A stretch of 33,799 nt of DNA. Source: Clostridia bacterium. Its GTDB lineage: Bacteria > Bacillota > Clostridia > Oscillospirales > Acutalibacteraceae. The translations under genes were made by a program, and so were the position numbers. This document shows, one piece after another, positions 25,634-33,635 of this stretch (positions are counted from its first letter, which is position 1; every line of letters begins with the position of its first letter). The notes beneath the pieces were generated by a model that saw nothing but the letters and a program-made list of their open reading frames with translations, searched no databases and was not told the origin of the DNA. Location of the stretch: NCBI GenBank assembly GCA_017938985.1, contig JAGBAK010000041.1:1-33799 (forward strand), written 5' to 3'.

Positions 25634-25772
25634 CAATCCTCCGTCTTTCGGCTGCGCCGAAATCCACCTCCTTTGAAAAGGAGGCAACTACAGCATCAGG
25701 CTTACTGCTGTGTTATAGCCGGAATTTTGGGCTCCTTTTGAAAGGAGCTGTCACGGAGTGACTGAGGATTGC
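25634..25772. repeat. Palindromic MITE-like intergenic repeat
   Basis: This 139-base element has terminal inverted repeats GCAATCCTCCGTC (25634-25646) and GACTGAGGATTGC (25760-25772), matching at 12 of 13 positions. Inside are hairpins TTTCGGC/GCCGAAA (25647-25663), CCTCCTTT/AAAGGAGG and GCTCCTTT/AAAGGAGC. It has no coding capacity. Similar elements are, to my recollection, common between genes in Oscillospiraceae-type genomes. No target duplication is obvious. Besides this and the hairpin at 25578 the 340-base gap holds nothing I can name. Confidence 0.75.
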
Positions 25773-25809
25773 AAATTCACGGCATTTCGGCGGTTATAAA
25801 TCGCCGAAA

Positions 25810-27003
25810 CTAAATTTTCACCTTGCCGTAAAGGCATCTTGTGGCTTCTTTTTCAATAACAAGTCCGCAATAGTTGCACTTTATGCACTTTGCCTGCTGC
25901 TGACCGTTCATAAATTTATTGACAAGGTCGGGCTCACAGATAAACGGTCGGCACATTGAAACAAAATCAGCCTTGCCGAGTTCAAGTATGCTCTGCATAT
26001 CGTCAACCTTATGAATTCCGCCGACAACAATAACGGGAATTGAAACGTTCCTTTTGATTAAAGCAGCATTTTCAACGTTGAAGTTTTCAAGCGGCGACGG
26101 CTGTTTTATAAGCGGATTTATAAGATTCGCCGCAGGGAGCGCAATTTTTTTGAGAACGTCCGGGAAAGACGCACAGGGTTCTCTGTATTTGAACACCGCA
26201 TCCATCGGCAAAAGCTTGCTGCGCATTGTGTTCATTCCGTCCTGAACGGTGCCGCAGGAAACCTCGATTGCATCGCAGCCTGCCGCTTCAAGACGTTTGC
26301 AGATTTTAACAGACGAAGCAATGTTCATACCGCCTTTTCTGTTATCATCTGCGCTGAGTTTTATCCACACGGGCAGATTCGTTTTTTCTTTGATTCCCTT
26401 AATGATAAGTTCAACCGCTTTGCATCTTTTTTCAAGACTGCCGCCCCATGAATCGGTTCTCCTGTTGCCGTAAGGCGAAAGAAAATCGTGCAGAATATAG
26501 CCGTGACCGCCGTGAAGCTGAACGGCATCAAACCCTGCTTTTTCGGCTCTGATTGCTGCCGATATGAAATCGTCAATAATCTCTCTGATTTCGCCGTCGG
26601 TCAGCTCCTTTGCCTTATCGGGATAAAAGGTGTGAAGCACGTTTGAAGGTGCAACCTTTTGCTCCCCTATCTTTTTTGACGAAGTCTGTCTGCCGCAATG
26701 CGCAAGCTGCAAAACAACGGGTGTGCCGTGGCTGTGAACGGCATCGGCAAGCGCCTTGAAGCGCTCAATCACGCTGTCATCATAAATTTTGAGCATATCG
26801 GGATAAGGCGAAACACCGTTTTTGCTGACCGCCGCATAGCCTGTTATTATGCAGCCGACACCACCCTTTGCAAGGCGCTCGTATTTTGCAATAAGCTTTT
26901 CGTTGGGTGCGCCGTCTTTGTCGGCAATACCGTCGTGCGTTGCACTGCGGATTATTCTGTTTTTAACCTCAATACCCGAAATAACGGATTTTTCAAAAAG
27001 CAT
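25810..27003 (-). CDS. Old-yellow-enzyme-family NAD(P)H:flavin oxidoreductase
   Basis: This 397-residue FMN TIM-barrel has typical signatures: VKNRIIRSATHDGIADKDG at the N-terminus, VLQLAHCGRQ, AVQLHGGHGYILHDFLSPYG, NRRTDSWGGSLEKRC and the phosphate-binding VVGGI. Near the C-terminus CIKCNYCG and a fourth Cys (C-x2-C-x2-C-x10-C) resemble the 4Fe-4S ligands of the 2,4-dienoyl-CoA reductase branch, but the second flavin domain of that branch is absent. It probably reduces activated C=C bonds; the substrate is unknown. AGGAG precedes the ATG. It is the third gene of a minus-strand operon, 30 bases after the BNR gene. Confidence 0.94.
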   Translation of the reverse strand: MLFEKSVISGIEVKNRIIRSATHDGIADKDGAPNEKLIAKYERLAKGGVGCIITGYAAVSKNGVSPYPDMLKIYDDSVIERFKALADAVHSHGTPVVLQLAHCGRQTSSKKIGEQKVAPSNVLHTFYPDKAKELTDGEIREIIDDFISAAIRAEKAGFDAVQLHGGHGYILHDFLSPYGNRRTDSWGGSLEKRCKAVELIIKGIKEKTNLPVWIKLSADDNRKGGMNIASSVKICKRLEAAGCDAIEVSCGTVQDGMNTMRSKLLPMDAVFKYREPCASFPDVLKKIALPAANLINPLIKQPSPLENFNVENAALIKRNVSIPVIVVGGIHKVDDMQSILELGKADFVSMCRPFICEPDLVNKFMNGQQQAKCIKCNYCGLVIEKEATRCLYGKVKI

Positions 27004-27033
27004 ATTTATCTCCTGTTTTCACTTTTCTCTTTT

Positions 27034-28113
27034 TTAACGAAGCAATCTCCATTTTTGCTGTCTGATGCTGCAGGGCATATCCTCGCCGTCGTTTGCATAA
27101 AAAACGGTCAGCAGCTCTCCCCCGTCAAGCTCAACGGTTGTGGGATAGCCGAGGTCATCCGTTGCAAGATTTTCGCAAATCGGGATATCCGTCTGCCAGC
27201 TTTCACCGCCGTCAAGGCTGACCATTGCCATAATGCCGTAAGGCGGTTTACGTCTGCCGTAAGCGGAAACAAGCTCGCCTGTTGAAAGCAGAATAAGGTG
27301 AGGCGGCGCTCCGCCTGTTCTGTCAAGAAGCATAACGGGTTCGCTCCACGTTTTGCCGCCGTTATAAGAAACGCTTTGATACACGGTGAACAAACTCTCT
27401 TCTCCACCGTCAAAAAGCTCTGAATTTTCGCCTCTGGTGTGGCAAATCAGCTTACCGTCGGGCATTTCAATAAGGTTCGGTTCATTAAGTACAACATTTT
27501 TATCAGCGCAGGTTATTTTGCCGATAAACTCGGTTTCGCCGTTTTCGGTATTCATACGGTGAATTTCAACGCCGCCGATAATATCGTCGAACCTTGTGCC
27601 TGCCCACAAAACAGTGCCGTCTTTAAGTTGAACAGGTCCGTGGGGTGAGGTTATCGGCGAACGGTGTATTTTGCCGAAAGTCAAGCCGCAGTCACGGCTG
27701 ATACGGAACGTTGCGCCAAGATACTTTTCTTCATCCTCGGGCGTAATCGTATCTATGTAGCTCTGAACGTATTTGTTATTCTGATTATATCCCCTCTGCA
27801 TTTCGGCAGAGTTGTTGAACGAGGTAACAATAACTCCGCTCTCGCCAAAAGGACATATGCCCGTATCCCTGTCATCAAGCGGCGTATCAATCACGGGCGC
27901 AGGCAAGGTATAGGTTTCGCCGCCGTCACAGCTGTAAGATATAACGGATTTGCCGAAAGGACAAACGTGCTCAAGTCTGAATCCCGATGCGCCGACGGCA
28001 ATTTTACCGTCCTGCAAAATTGCAACCGTAGGCCACGCAAAATAACCGTGGTGACTGTCGGGGTTTGACATAACGGTTTTGATATCGCCTATTCTTTCAA
28101 TTTTCATTTTCAT
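27034..28113 (-). CDS. BNR-repeat, sialidase-like protein (cytosolic)
   Basis: This 359-residue six-bladed-propeller-type protein has Asp-box motifs SCDGGETY, SRDCGLTF, SYNGGKTW and SLDGGESW at regular intervals. This is the pattern of sialidases (GH33) and related exo-hydrolases. I see no signal peptide and no clear arginine triad assignment, so the substrate and even the activity are uncertain. The start at 28113 (or 28107) overlaps the end of the PnuC-like gene, whose last codons supply AGGAATGG as ribosome site. It is probably co-translated with that gene. Confidence 0.82.
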   Translation of the reverse strand: MKMKIERIGDIKTVMSNPDSHHGYFAWPTVAILQDGKIAVGASGFRLEHVCPFGKSVISYSCDGGETYTLPAPVIDTPLDDRDTGICPFGESGVIVTSFNNSAEMQRGYNQNNKYVQSYIDTITPEDEEKYLGATFRISRDCGLTFGKIHRSPITSPHGPVQLKDGTVLWAGTRFDDIIGGVEIHRMNTENGETEFIGKITCADKNVVLNEPNLIEMPDGKLICHTRGENSELFDGGEESLFTVYQSVSYNGGKTWSEPVMLLDRTGGAPPHLILLSTGELVSAYGRRKPPYGIMAMVSLDGGESWQTDIPICENLATDDLGYPTTVELDGGELLTVFYANDGEDMPCSIRQQKWRLLR

Positions 28114-28822
28114 TCACCATTCCTGCTTTTTCTTTCTGCTGACTTTCGTAAAGCTTTCTTGCTTCAAATGCGGCAAAAACAATGCACACAAGCGAATACA
28201 CCGCAAATATCAGGTGCGGCAAAACGTTTGGGTTATCCTTTACCATCCGCGCATTGAGCGCAATGTTCAGCAAGCCGTTGGCCACCATAAAAATCGGATA
28301 TTCAATGTATGCAAACATCGTCAGAAAATAAACAATTATACCAAGCAGAGTTGTTACGCCGTCAAGATAAACGTAGTCAGAGCCGATAAGCGGCAGAATT
28401 ATCCACAGCGCCGCCAGAGAAGCAACACAGCATACCGAAAGCAGAACCAGTCTGCGTGCGCCGAGCTTGCGCAAAACGGTGGAATTGCCGCTTTTGTTTT
28501 TGTTCCAGCGGATAAAGGTTATAAGTTGAATCGGGAACGAAAAAAACAAAGCGGAAAGTGCCGCACCGTGGATTTTGAATCCGAAATAAACAATCGCATA
28601 AACAATGGAATTGAAGCTGCCGAGCAGACTTGCATATCTGTTGACACGTGACTGCAAAAGCGCAATCACGAGCGAAACGTAAAGAGGCATTATTTCGATA
28701 AAGTTCTGCTTATTATAAATTGCCGAAACGGTAATGCCGACGGCGGTGCAGGCCATCATCACAAATATAACTATATTTTTGGCGCCAACGCTTTGCTTCG
28801 GCGCCGATATTTTTTCTTTCAC
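28097..28822 (-). CDS. PnuC-like vitamin/nucleoside transporter
   Basis: I choose the GTG start at 28822, seven bases after GGGAGG; an ATG at 28840 lies before that site. The product has 241 residues and about seven membrane helices. RVNRYASLLGSFNSIVYAIV and ALFFSFPIQLITFIRWNKNK resemble the PnuC family, which imports nicotinamide riboside by facilitated diffusion. Some clostridial relatives may carry other vitamins or nucleosides. It heads an operon with the BNR and OYE genes. Confidence 0.8.
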   Translation of the reverse strand: MKEKISAPKQSVGAKNIVIFVMMACTAVGITVSAIYNKQNFIEIMPLYVSLVIALLQSRVNRYASLLGSFNSIVYAIVYFGFKIHGAALSALFFSFPIQLITFIRWNKNKSGNSTVLRKLGARRLVLLSVCCVASLAALWIILPLIGSDYVYLDGVTTLLGIIVYFLTMFAYIEYPIFMVANGLLNIALNARMVKDNPNVLPHLIFAVYSLVCIVFAAFEARKLYESQQKEKAGMVNENEN

Positions 28823-28852
28823 CGTTAAGCCTCCCGACATACTGATAACAGA

Positions 28853-28881
28853 ATACTATCATTTTTATTCCGAAAACGCAA
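28853..28881 (-). promoter_or_regulatory. Promoter of the pnuC/BNR/OYE operon
   Basis: TTGCGT (28876-28881, minus strand) and TAGTAT (28853-28858) are 17 bases apart, 30 bases before the GTG start. It is back to back with the aldo/keto reductase promoter. Confidence 0.5.
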
Positions 28882-28890
28882 CAGGTTTTA

Positions 28891-28919
28891 TTGACAATAA
28901 GAAGAATATGGAATATCAT
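28891..28919 (+). promoter_or_regulatory. Promoter of the aldo/keto reductase gene
   Basis: A consensus TTGACA (28891-28896) and TATCAT (28914-28919) are spaced 17 bases apart, 40 bases before the GTG start. Confidence 0.65.
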
Positions 28920-28959
28920 TATATCAATAAATCCAAACCATAAACAAGGAGGCTGCACC

Positions 28960-29871
28960 GTGTATAACATTGAACTCGGAAAAACAGGTCTCAGCGTGCC
29001 GACAGTTGCCGTCGGCTGTATGCGAATCAGCGATATGAGTGAAAAAGAGGTTGGTGCTTTTATTGACACCGCACTTGAAAACGGCGCAAATTTCTTTGAC
29101 CACGCCGATATTTACGGCGGCGGCAAAAGTGAAAGCGTTTTCAGCAAAGCCGTTACGCCCTCAATGCGAGAGAATATTTTTATTCAGACAAAATGCGGCA
29201 TAAGACAGGGAAGATTTGATTTTTCTTATGAGCATATCATAAACTCCGTTAACGGCAGCCTTGAAAGACTCGGTACGGAATACATAGACGTTTTGCTTCT
29301 GCACCGTCCCGACGCTCTCATGGAGCCTGAGGAGGTTGCAAAAGCATTTGATGAATTAAAAGCAACAGGCAAGGTGCGTCATTTCGGCGTTTCAAACCAG
29401 AACCCTTATCAGATGGAGCTTCTGCAGAAAAGCCTTGATATGCCCCTTTGCGTTAATCAGCTTCAGTTTTCAATTATGCACGCACCGATGATTCAGGCAG
29501 GCATAAACGTCAATATGTATAACGATTCCGCAGTCAACAGAGACGGCGGCGTGCTTGATTACTGCAGGCTCAACAAAATCACCGTTCAACCGTGGTCACC
29601 GATGCAATACGGCTTTTTTGAGGGTTGCTTTATCGACAACGAAAAGTTCCCGAAGCTCAACGAGACGCTCGAAAGCATCGGCAACAAATACGGCGTTTCA
29701 AAAACAACAATCGCTTTTGCCTGGATTCTGCGTCACCCCGCAAAAATGCAGCCCGTTACAGGCACAACAAATCTCACCCGTCTTGCAGATTGCATAAAGG
29801 CAAGCGAAATCACGCTCACCCGTGAAGAATGGTATGAAATCTACCGTGCGGCAGGCAACGTTCTGCCTTAA
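28960..29871 (+). CDS. Aldo/keto reductase (YdhF-like)
   Basis: The start is GTG at 28960, preceded by AAGGAGG. The product has 303 residues, a TIM-barrel NADPH oxidoreductase. The catalytic tetrad is visible as D47 and Y52 (FDHADIYGGG), K78 (TKCG) and H115 (LLLHRPD). KVRHFGVSN and QPWSPMQYG are family signatures and the sequence is closest in style to E. coli YdhF. It reduces sugar or other carbonyls. The ribulose-phosphate epimerase gene begins 22 bases downstream, suggesting a shared sugar pathway. Confidence 0.94.
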   Translation: MYNIELGKTGLSVPTVAVGCMRISDMSEKEVGAFIDTALENGANFFDHADIYGGGKSESVFSKAVTPSMRENIFIQTKCGIRQGRFDFSYEHIINSVNGSLERLGTEYIDVLLLHRPDALMEPEEVAKAFDELKATGKVRHFGVSNQNPYQMELLQKSLDMPLCVNQLQFSIMHAPMIQAGINVNMYNDSAVNRDGGVLDYCRLNKITVQPWSPMQYGFFEGCFIDNEKFPKLNETLESIGNKYGVSKTTIAFAWILRHPAKMQPVTGTTNLTRLADCIKASEITLTREEWYEIYRAAGNVLP

Positions 29872-29893
29872 TCGCACCGAAAGGCTGATATAT

Positions 29894-30562
29894 ATGAAAA
29901 AAATGATTTCGGCATCGCTGATGTGTGCCGACCTTATGAACCTTGAAGCAGGAATCAGAGAGCTTGAAAAAGCAGGAACCGATTATCTGCACATCGACAT
30001 TATGGACGGTGCTTTTGTGCCGAACATCACTCTTGGCTTTGACCTGATTAACGCCATAAAAAAGATAACGGATGTTCCGCTTGATATTCATATGATGGTA
30101 AACGAACCCTCAAAATTCATTGACCGTATGAATCTTGATGAAAACGATATTCTGTGCGTTCACCTTGAATCGGAAATACACGTTCACAGAACGCTTGAAA
30201 TGATAAAAGCAAAAGGCTGCAAGGCAGGTCTTGCAATCAATCCGCAAACACCTGTTGAAAACGTCCGCCATCTGACGGATTATTTTGATATGCTGCTTGT
30301 TATGACTGTCAGCCCGGGATTTGCAGGTCAGAAGATGTTTGCAGGCGCAGAGCTTAAAGTAACTCACGCACGCAACCTTTTAAAAGAATGGAATTGCGAA
30401 GAAAAGTTGATTGAAGTTGACGGCAATATCAGCCTTGAAAACGGACGAACACTGAGCAAATGCGGCGCGGATATTTTTGTTTTGGGAACAAGCTCGCTTT
30501 TTCTCAAGGATAAATCTCTGACCGATGCCGCAAACGACTTTAAAGCATATCTGGAGAACTGA
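29894..30562 (+). CDS. rpe: Ribulose-phosphate 3-epimerase family enzyme
   Basis: This 222-residue TIM-barrel interconverts ribulose-5-phosphate and xylulose-5-phosphate in the pentose phosphate pathway. Metal and catalytic residues are in place: H33 and D35 in LHIDIMDGAFVPNITLG, H66 in LDIHMMV, D176 in EVDGNI, and the VSPGFAGQKM loop. The ATG at 29894 follows AAAGG. Pairing with a ribokinase-type gene three bases downstream makes an allulose-6-phosphate epimerase (AlsE-like) role also possible. The housekeeping copy may lie elsewhere. Confidence 0.93.
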   Translation: MKKMISASLMCADLMNLEAGIRELEKAGTDYLHIDIMDGAFVPNITLGFDLINAIKKITDVPLDIHMMVNEPSKFIDRMNLDENDILCVHLESEIHVHRTLEMIKAKGCKAGLAINPQTPVENVRHLTDYFDMLLVMTVSPGFAGQKMFAGAELKVTHARNLLKEWNCEEKLIEVDGNISLENGRTLSKCGADIFVLGTSSLFLKDKSLTDAANDFKAYLEN

Positions 30563-30564
30563 AA

Positions 30565-31476
30565 ATGTATAAAAACATAAAAGCTGCCGTTGCAGGCAGC
30601 ATAAATATGGATCTGATTCTGAAAGCACCTCATATCCCCGAATGCGGTGAAAACGTTGTAGGCTCAGATTACGGCTATGCCAACGGCGGCAAGGGCGCAA
30701 ACCAGGCAACAGCTCTGGCAAAGCTTGGCGCAAAGGTTAAAATGATCGGCAAGGTTGCCGACGACGCCAACGGCAGAAAGCTTGTTGAAAATTTAGAAAA
30801 AAACGGCATTGACGCTTCGGGCGTTGCAAAAGACGGCACGCAAACGGGTCTTGCCGCAATTCTGCTTGACGGTGAAGGCAGAAACCGCATAATCGTTTAT
30901 GAGGGTGCGAATGCACAAATCAATCCCAAAGAAGCCGTTGAAGCGATTGACGCGGACACTCAGCTTCTTCTTGTTCAGTTTGAAACAAGCGAAGACGTTG
31001 TTACCGCCGTTGTCAATCACGCAATAGAAAGCGGAATAACCACCGTTATTGACTGCGGACCCGCAAAAAACTTTGCCCTTGAAAAGATGCAGGGTGCAAC
31101 AATTCTTTCGCCCAATGAAAGCGAAACAAAGGCTCTGACGGGAATTGACCCGAAAAACGAAGCGGACGTTTTGCAGGCATCTGTAATCCTGAAAGAGCGC
31201 AGCAAGGCTGAATTTATTGTTCTTAAGCTCGGCGAAAGAGGATGTTCCCTCTATGACGGCAAAGAGCTGAAATTCTTTTCTGCTTTTGAAAGCAAGGTTG
31301 TTGACACAACCGCCGCAGGTGACTGCTTCACCGCCGCCCTTGCTCTTGAATACGTAAGAAGCGGCAACATCGAAAAAGCCTGCATAACGGGCAACAAGGC
31401 AGGCAGTATTGCGGTCAGCCGCCTCGGAGCGGAAAACTCAATGCCGACCGTTGATGAGGTATTCGGTCTGAATTAA
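30565..31476 (+). CDS. rbsK: Ribokinase (PfkB-family sugar kinase)
   Basis: This 303-residue protein phosphorylates ribose or a related sugar with ATP. It has the N-terminal substrate signature GSINMDL (11-17), the GGKGANQA glycine motif (41-48) and the catalytic base D253 in DTTAAGDCF. It starts three bases after the epimerase stop, with GGAGAAC in the end of that gene as ribosome site, so the two are coupled. No sugar importer is adjacent; the aquaporin downstream has its own promoter. Confidence 0.95.
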   Translation: MYKNIKAAVAGSINMDLILKAPHIPECGENVVGSDYGYANGGKGANQATALAKLGAKVKMIGKVADDANGRKLVENLEKNGIDASGVAKDGTQTGLAAILLDGEGRNRIIVYEGANAQINPKEAVEAIDADTQLLLVQFETSEDVVTAVVNHAIESGITTVIDCGPAKNFALEKMQGATILSPNESETKALTGIDPKNEADVLQASVILKERSKAEFIVLKLGERGCSLYDGKELKFFSAFESKVVDTTAAGDCFTAALALEYVRSGNIEKACITGNKAGSIAVSRLGAENSMPTVDEVFGLN

Positions 31477-31489
31477 TTTTTACTTTAGA

Positions 31490-31518
31490 TTGAAAAATTT
31501 ATTTTTTCATAGTATAAT
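31490..31518 (+). promoter_or_regulatory. Promoter of the aquaporin gene
   Basis: TTGAAA (31490-31495) and a perfect TATAAT (31513-31518) are separated by 17 bases, 33 bases before the start codon. No terminator is visible between it and rbsK. Confidence 0.75.
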
Positions 31519-31551
31519 TATATCAAATCTATTTATAGGAGGAACATAAAA

Positions 31552-32226
31552 ATGAGTTCTGTCAAAAAGTACGTTGCGGAATTTATCGGTACGTTTGTGC
31601 TTGTATTTTTCGCTTGCGGCACAGCCGCAGTCACAGGCTGCAAAACCAACGAAATCAATGCAGCTTATTTTCTGACCGCCCTTGCTTTCGGTCTTGTTAT
31701 TGTAGCAATGGCTTATTCAATCGGCAACGTTTCGGGATGCCACATCAACCCTGCCGTTTCAATTGCAATGCTTGTGAGCAAAAAGCTCAGCGTTGTTGAT
31801 TTCATCGGCTACGTTGTTGCTCAGTTTGCAGGTGCAATTGCCGGTGCCGCCGCTCTTATGGGCGTTATAGGCAAAGAAATGGGTCTCGGAGCAAACGGTC
31901 TTTATCTCGGCTCAATCGGCAAATCGCTGATTATTGAAGTTATTCTTACGTTCGTTTTCGTTCTTGCCATTCTCGGCGTAACCTCAAAGATTGAAAACGG
32001 TTCCGTTGCAGGCATCGTTATCGGTCTCACACTCACTCTTGTTCACATTCTCGGCATCTATTTCACCGGCACTTCAGTTAACCCTGCAAGAAGCTTCGGT
32101 CCTGCTCTGTTTATGGGCGGTGAAGCACTCAGCTGCGTTTGGGTATTTATTGTTGCTCCCCTTATCGGCGGCGTGCTTGCAGCACTTGTTTACGGTTTTC
32201 TTGACAGCAAAAAAACCCAGCAGTAA
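31552..32226 (+). CDS. Aquaporin / MIP-family channel
   Basis: This 224-residue protein has six membrane helices and both half-helix signatures, HINPAVS and VNPARS, with the first NPA preceded by SGC. This is the mark of water and small-solute channels. The short length and the arginine right after the second NPA are closer to water-selective aquaporins than to the longer GlpF glycerol channels, though selectivity cannot be settled from motifs. AGGAGG precedes the ATG and a strong promoter lies directly upstream. A bidirectional terminator follows. Confidence 0.95.
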   Translation: MSSVKKYVAEFIGTFVLVFFACGTAAVTGCKTNEINAAYFLTALAFGLVIVAMAYSIGNVSGCHINPAVSIAMLVSKKLSVVDFIGYVVAQFAGAIAGAAALMGVIGKEMGLGANGLYLGSIGKSLIIEVILTFVFVLAILGVTSKIENGSVAGIVIGLTLTLVHILGIYFTGTSVNPARSFGPALFMGGEALSCVWVFIVAPLIGGVLAALVYGFLDSKKTQQ

Positions 32227-32242
32227 TTAAAAGCAAAAAAGC

Positions 32243-32283
32243 TATGACCGATACCGTTGATGCGGTACCGGTCATTTTTTTAA
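32243..32283. terminator. Bidirectional terminator after the aquaporin gene
   Basis: ATGACCGATACCG (32243-32255) pairs with CGGTACCGGTCAT (32262-32274) with one mismatch and is followed by TTTTTTTAAT. It serves the aquaporin gene and probably the convergent epimerase gene. Confidence 0.85.
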
Positions 32284-33464
32284 TCTTTTTTGAGTTTTTC
32301 AAGCTCGCGCTTGGCTTTTTCTTCAACTCTCTCGATTTTCTTGTTATATTTCTGCTGAAGCTTATCCTGTTCTTTCTGGATCTTATCCTGTTCCTTCTGC
32401 ATCTTCTTTTCAAGCTTTTCCATATCTTTTGCAAATTCTGCGTATGTTTCTTCCTGTTCCTTGCGCTGTTCCTCTTCTATCTCTCTGTCTTCCATCCACT
32501 TGACGGTATCACGCAGTGATTCTTCAAGTGTCATGGGATTGTAGCCGAGTTCAGTTTTTGCCTTGAAGCAGGAGAAATTGCAGTTTTCAGAAAGCTTGCG
32601 GATTGAATATTCATTGAGCAGAGGCGGAAGCTTGAGAACTTCAAAAACCTTCTCAATTTCAGGAAGAAGTTTCACAATTATACTCTTGCGCAGTTTAAAT
32701 TTCGGCGGTTTTTTGTCGCAAACGTATGCAAGAGTTCTGATAAATTCATCGAGAGTATGAGCATATCCGCTGAGGATATAACATTCACCGTTTCTGCCCT
32801 TTTCGGCAGCGGCAACCATACCCTTTGCAACGTCTCTGACGTCAACAAAGTTATAGCCGCCAAAGTCCATTGTTACAGGGAAAAGTCCCTTAAGATAAAG
32901 GTTGAGCATTGTGCCGACGCTTGAGGTGTTATTGTTGTCGTAAGGACCGATACAGCAGCTGGGATGAACAACGCAGACCTTTAAATCATCATCTGCGCTG
33001 TCAAGAACGTACTGCGTTGCCGATGCCTTTGACTTTGCGTAAGCACCCTCAAGCAATTCGGGGTCAAACGTTTCTGCCTCTCTGATAACGTTCATAACAT
33101 TTCCTACAGGAATCGCATCAACAGACGAGCAAAAAACAAGAGTTTTAACTCCGCATTTTTTGCAGGCGGCAACAACGTTTTTTGTTCCCTCGTAGTTAAC
33201 GTTCCAGACCTGCTTATCCTTTGTGCCGGTAATATCAACAACACCTGCAACGTGATAAACGGTGTCCGCACCCTCAAAAGCCTGCTCAAGCTGTTCGGGG
33301 TTAGTTACGTCGCCCATAAACTTTTCGCAGTCTATGCCGTCAAAGTAAGGGCTGTCCGTGCGAAGCAGAAGGCGCATTTTTTCGCCCCTTGCTTCAAGTT
33401 CCTTTACAAGCGCAAAACCAACGTAGCCTTTGCCGCCTGTAATTACATTTAATTTCTTGTCCAT
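32280..33464 (-). CDS. Extended-SDR NAD-dependent epimerase/dehydratase with coiled-coil tail
   Basis: I choose the ATG at 33464 because GGAGGG lies just upstream; a GTG at 33476 overlaps that site. The product has 394 residues. The Rossmann loop TGGKGYVG (about 9-16), GADTVYHVAG, CSSVDAIP and the YAKSK catalytic motif place it with extended short-chain dehydrogenases, near sugar epimerases and dihydroflavonol-4-reductase-like enzymes. From about residue 318 a highly charged coiled coil (repeats such as KEQDKIQKEQDKLQQK) forms the last 75 residues, which is unusual for the family. The substrate is unknown. Confidence 0.92.
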   Translation of the reverse strand: MDKKLNVITGGKGYVGFALVKELEARGEKMRLLLRTDSPYFDGIDCEKFMGDVTNPEQLEQAFEGADTVYHVAGVVDITGTKDKQVWNVNYEGTKNVVAACKKCGVKTLVFCSSVDAIPVGNVMNVIREAETFDPELLEGAYAKSKASATQYVLDSADDDLKVCVVHPSCCIGPYDNNNTSSVGTMLNLYLKGLFPVTMDFGGYNFVDVRDVAKGMVAAAEKGRNGECYILSGYAHTLDEFIRTLAYVCDKKPPKFKLRKSIIVKLLPEIEKVFEVLKLPPLLNEYSIRKLSENCNFSCFKAKTELGYNPMTLEESLRDTVKWMEDREIEEEQRKEQEETYAEFAKDMEKLEKKMQKEQDKIQKEQDKLQQKYNKKIERVEEKAKRELEKLKKD

Positions 33465-33494
33465 ATTTCCCTCCACGTATTATACGTTATTAAT

Positions 33495-33523
33495 ATTTTA
33501 ACATTAATCTGAAATTTTGTCAA
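33495..33523 (-). promoter_or_regulatory. Promoter of the epimerase gene
   Basis: A consensus TTGACA (33518-33523, minus strand) and TAAAAT (33495-33500) are 17 bases apart, 30 bases before the start codon. Confidence 0.75.
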
Positions 33524-33568
33524 TTTTTGCTCTGAAATAAAGGCACCTTTAAATAACCATATTATCCA

Positions 33569-33597
33569 TTGACTTTTTGACGGCTATGGTGTAAAAT
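33569..33597 (+). promoter_or_regulatory. Promoter of proS
   Basis: TTGACT (33569-33574) and TAAAAT (33592-33597) are separated by 17 bases, 38 bases before the proS start. I see no T-box motif in this short leader. Confidence 0.65.
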
Positions 33598-33635
33598 GCT
33601 ATGTGTTAAAATTTAGGTAAAAAGAGGTTTTTACA

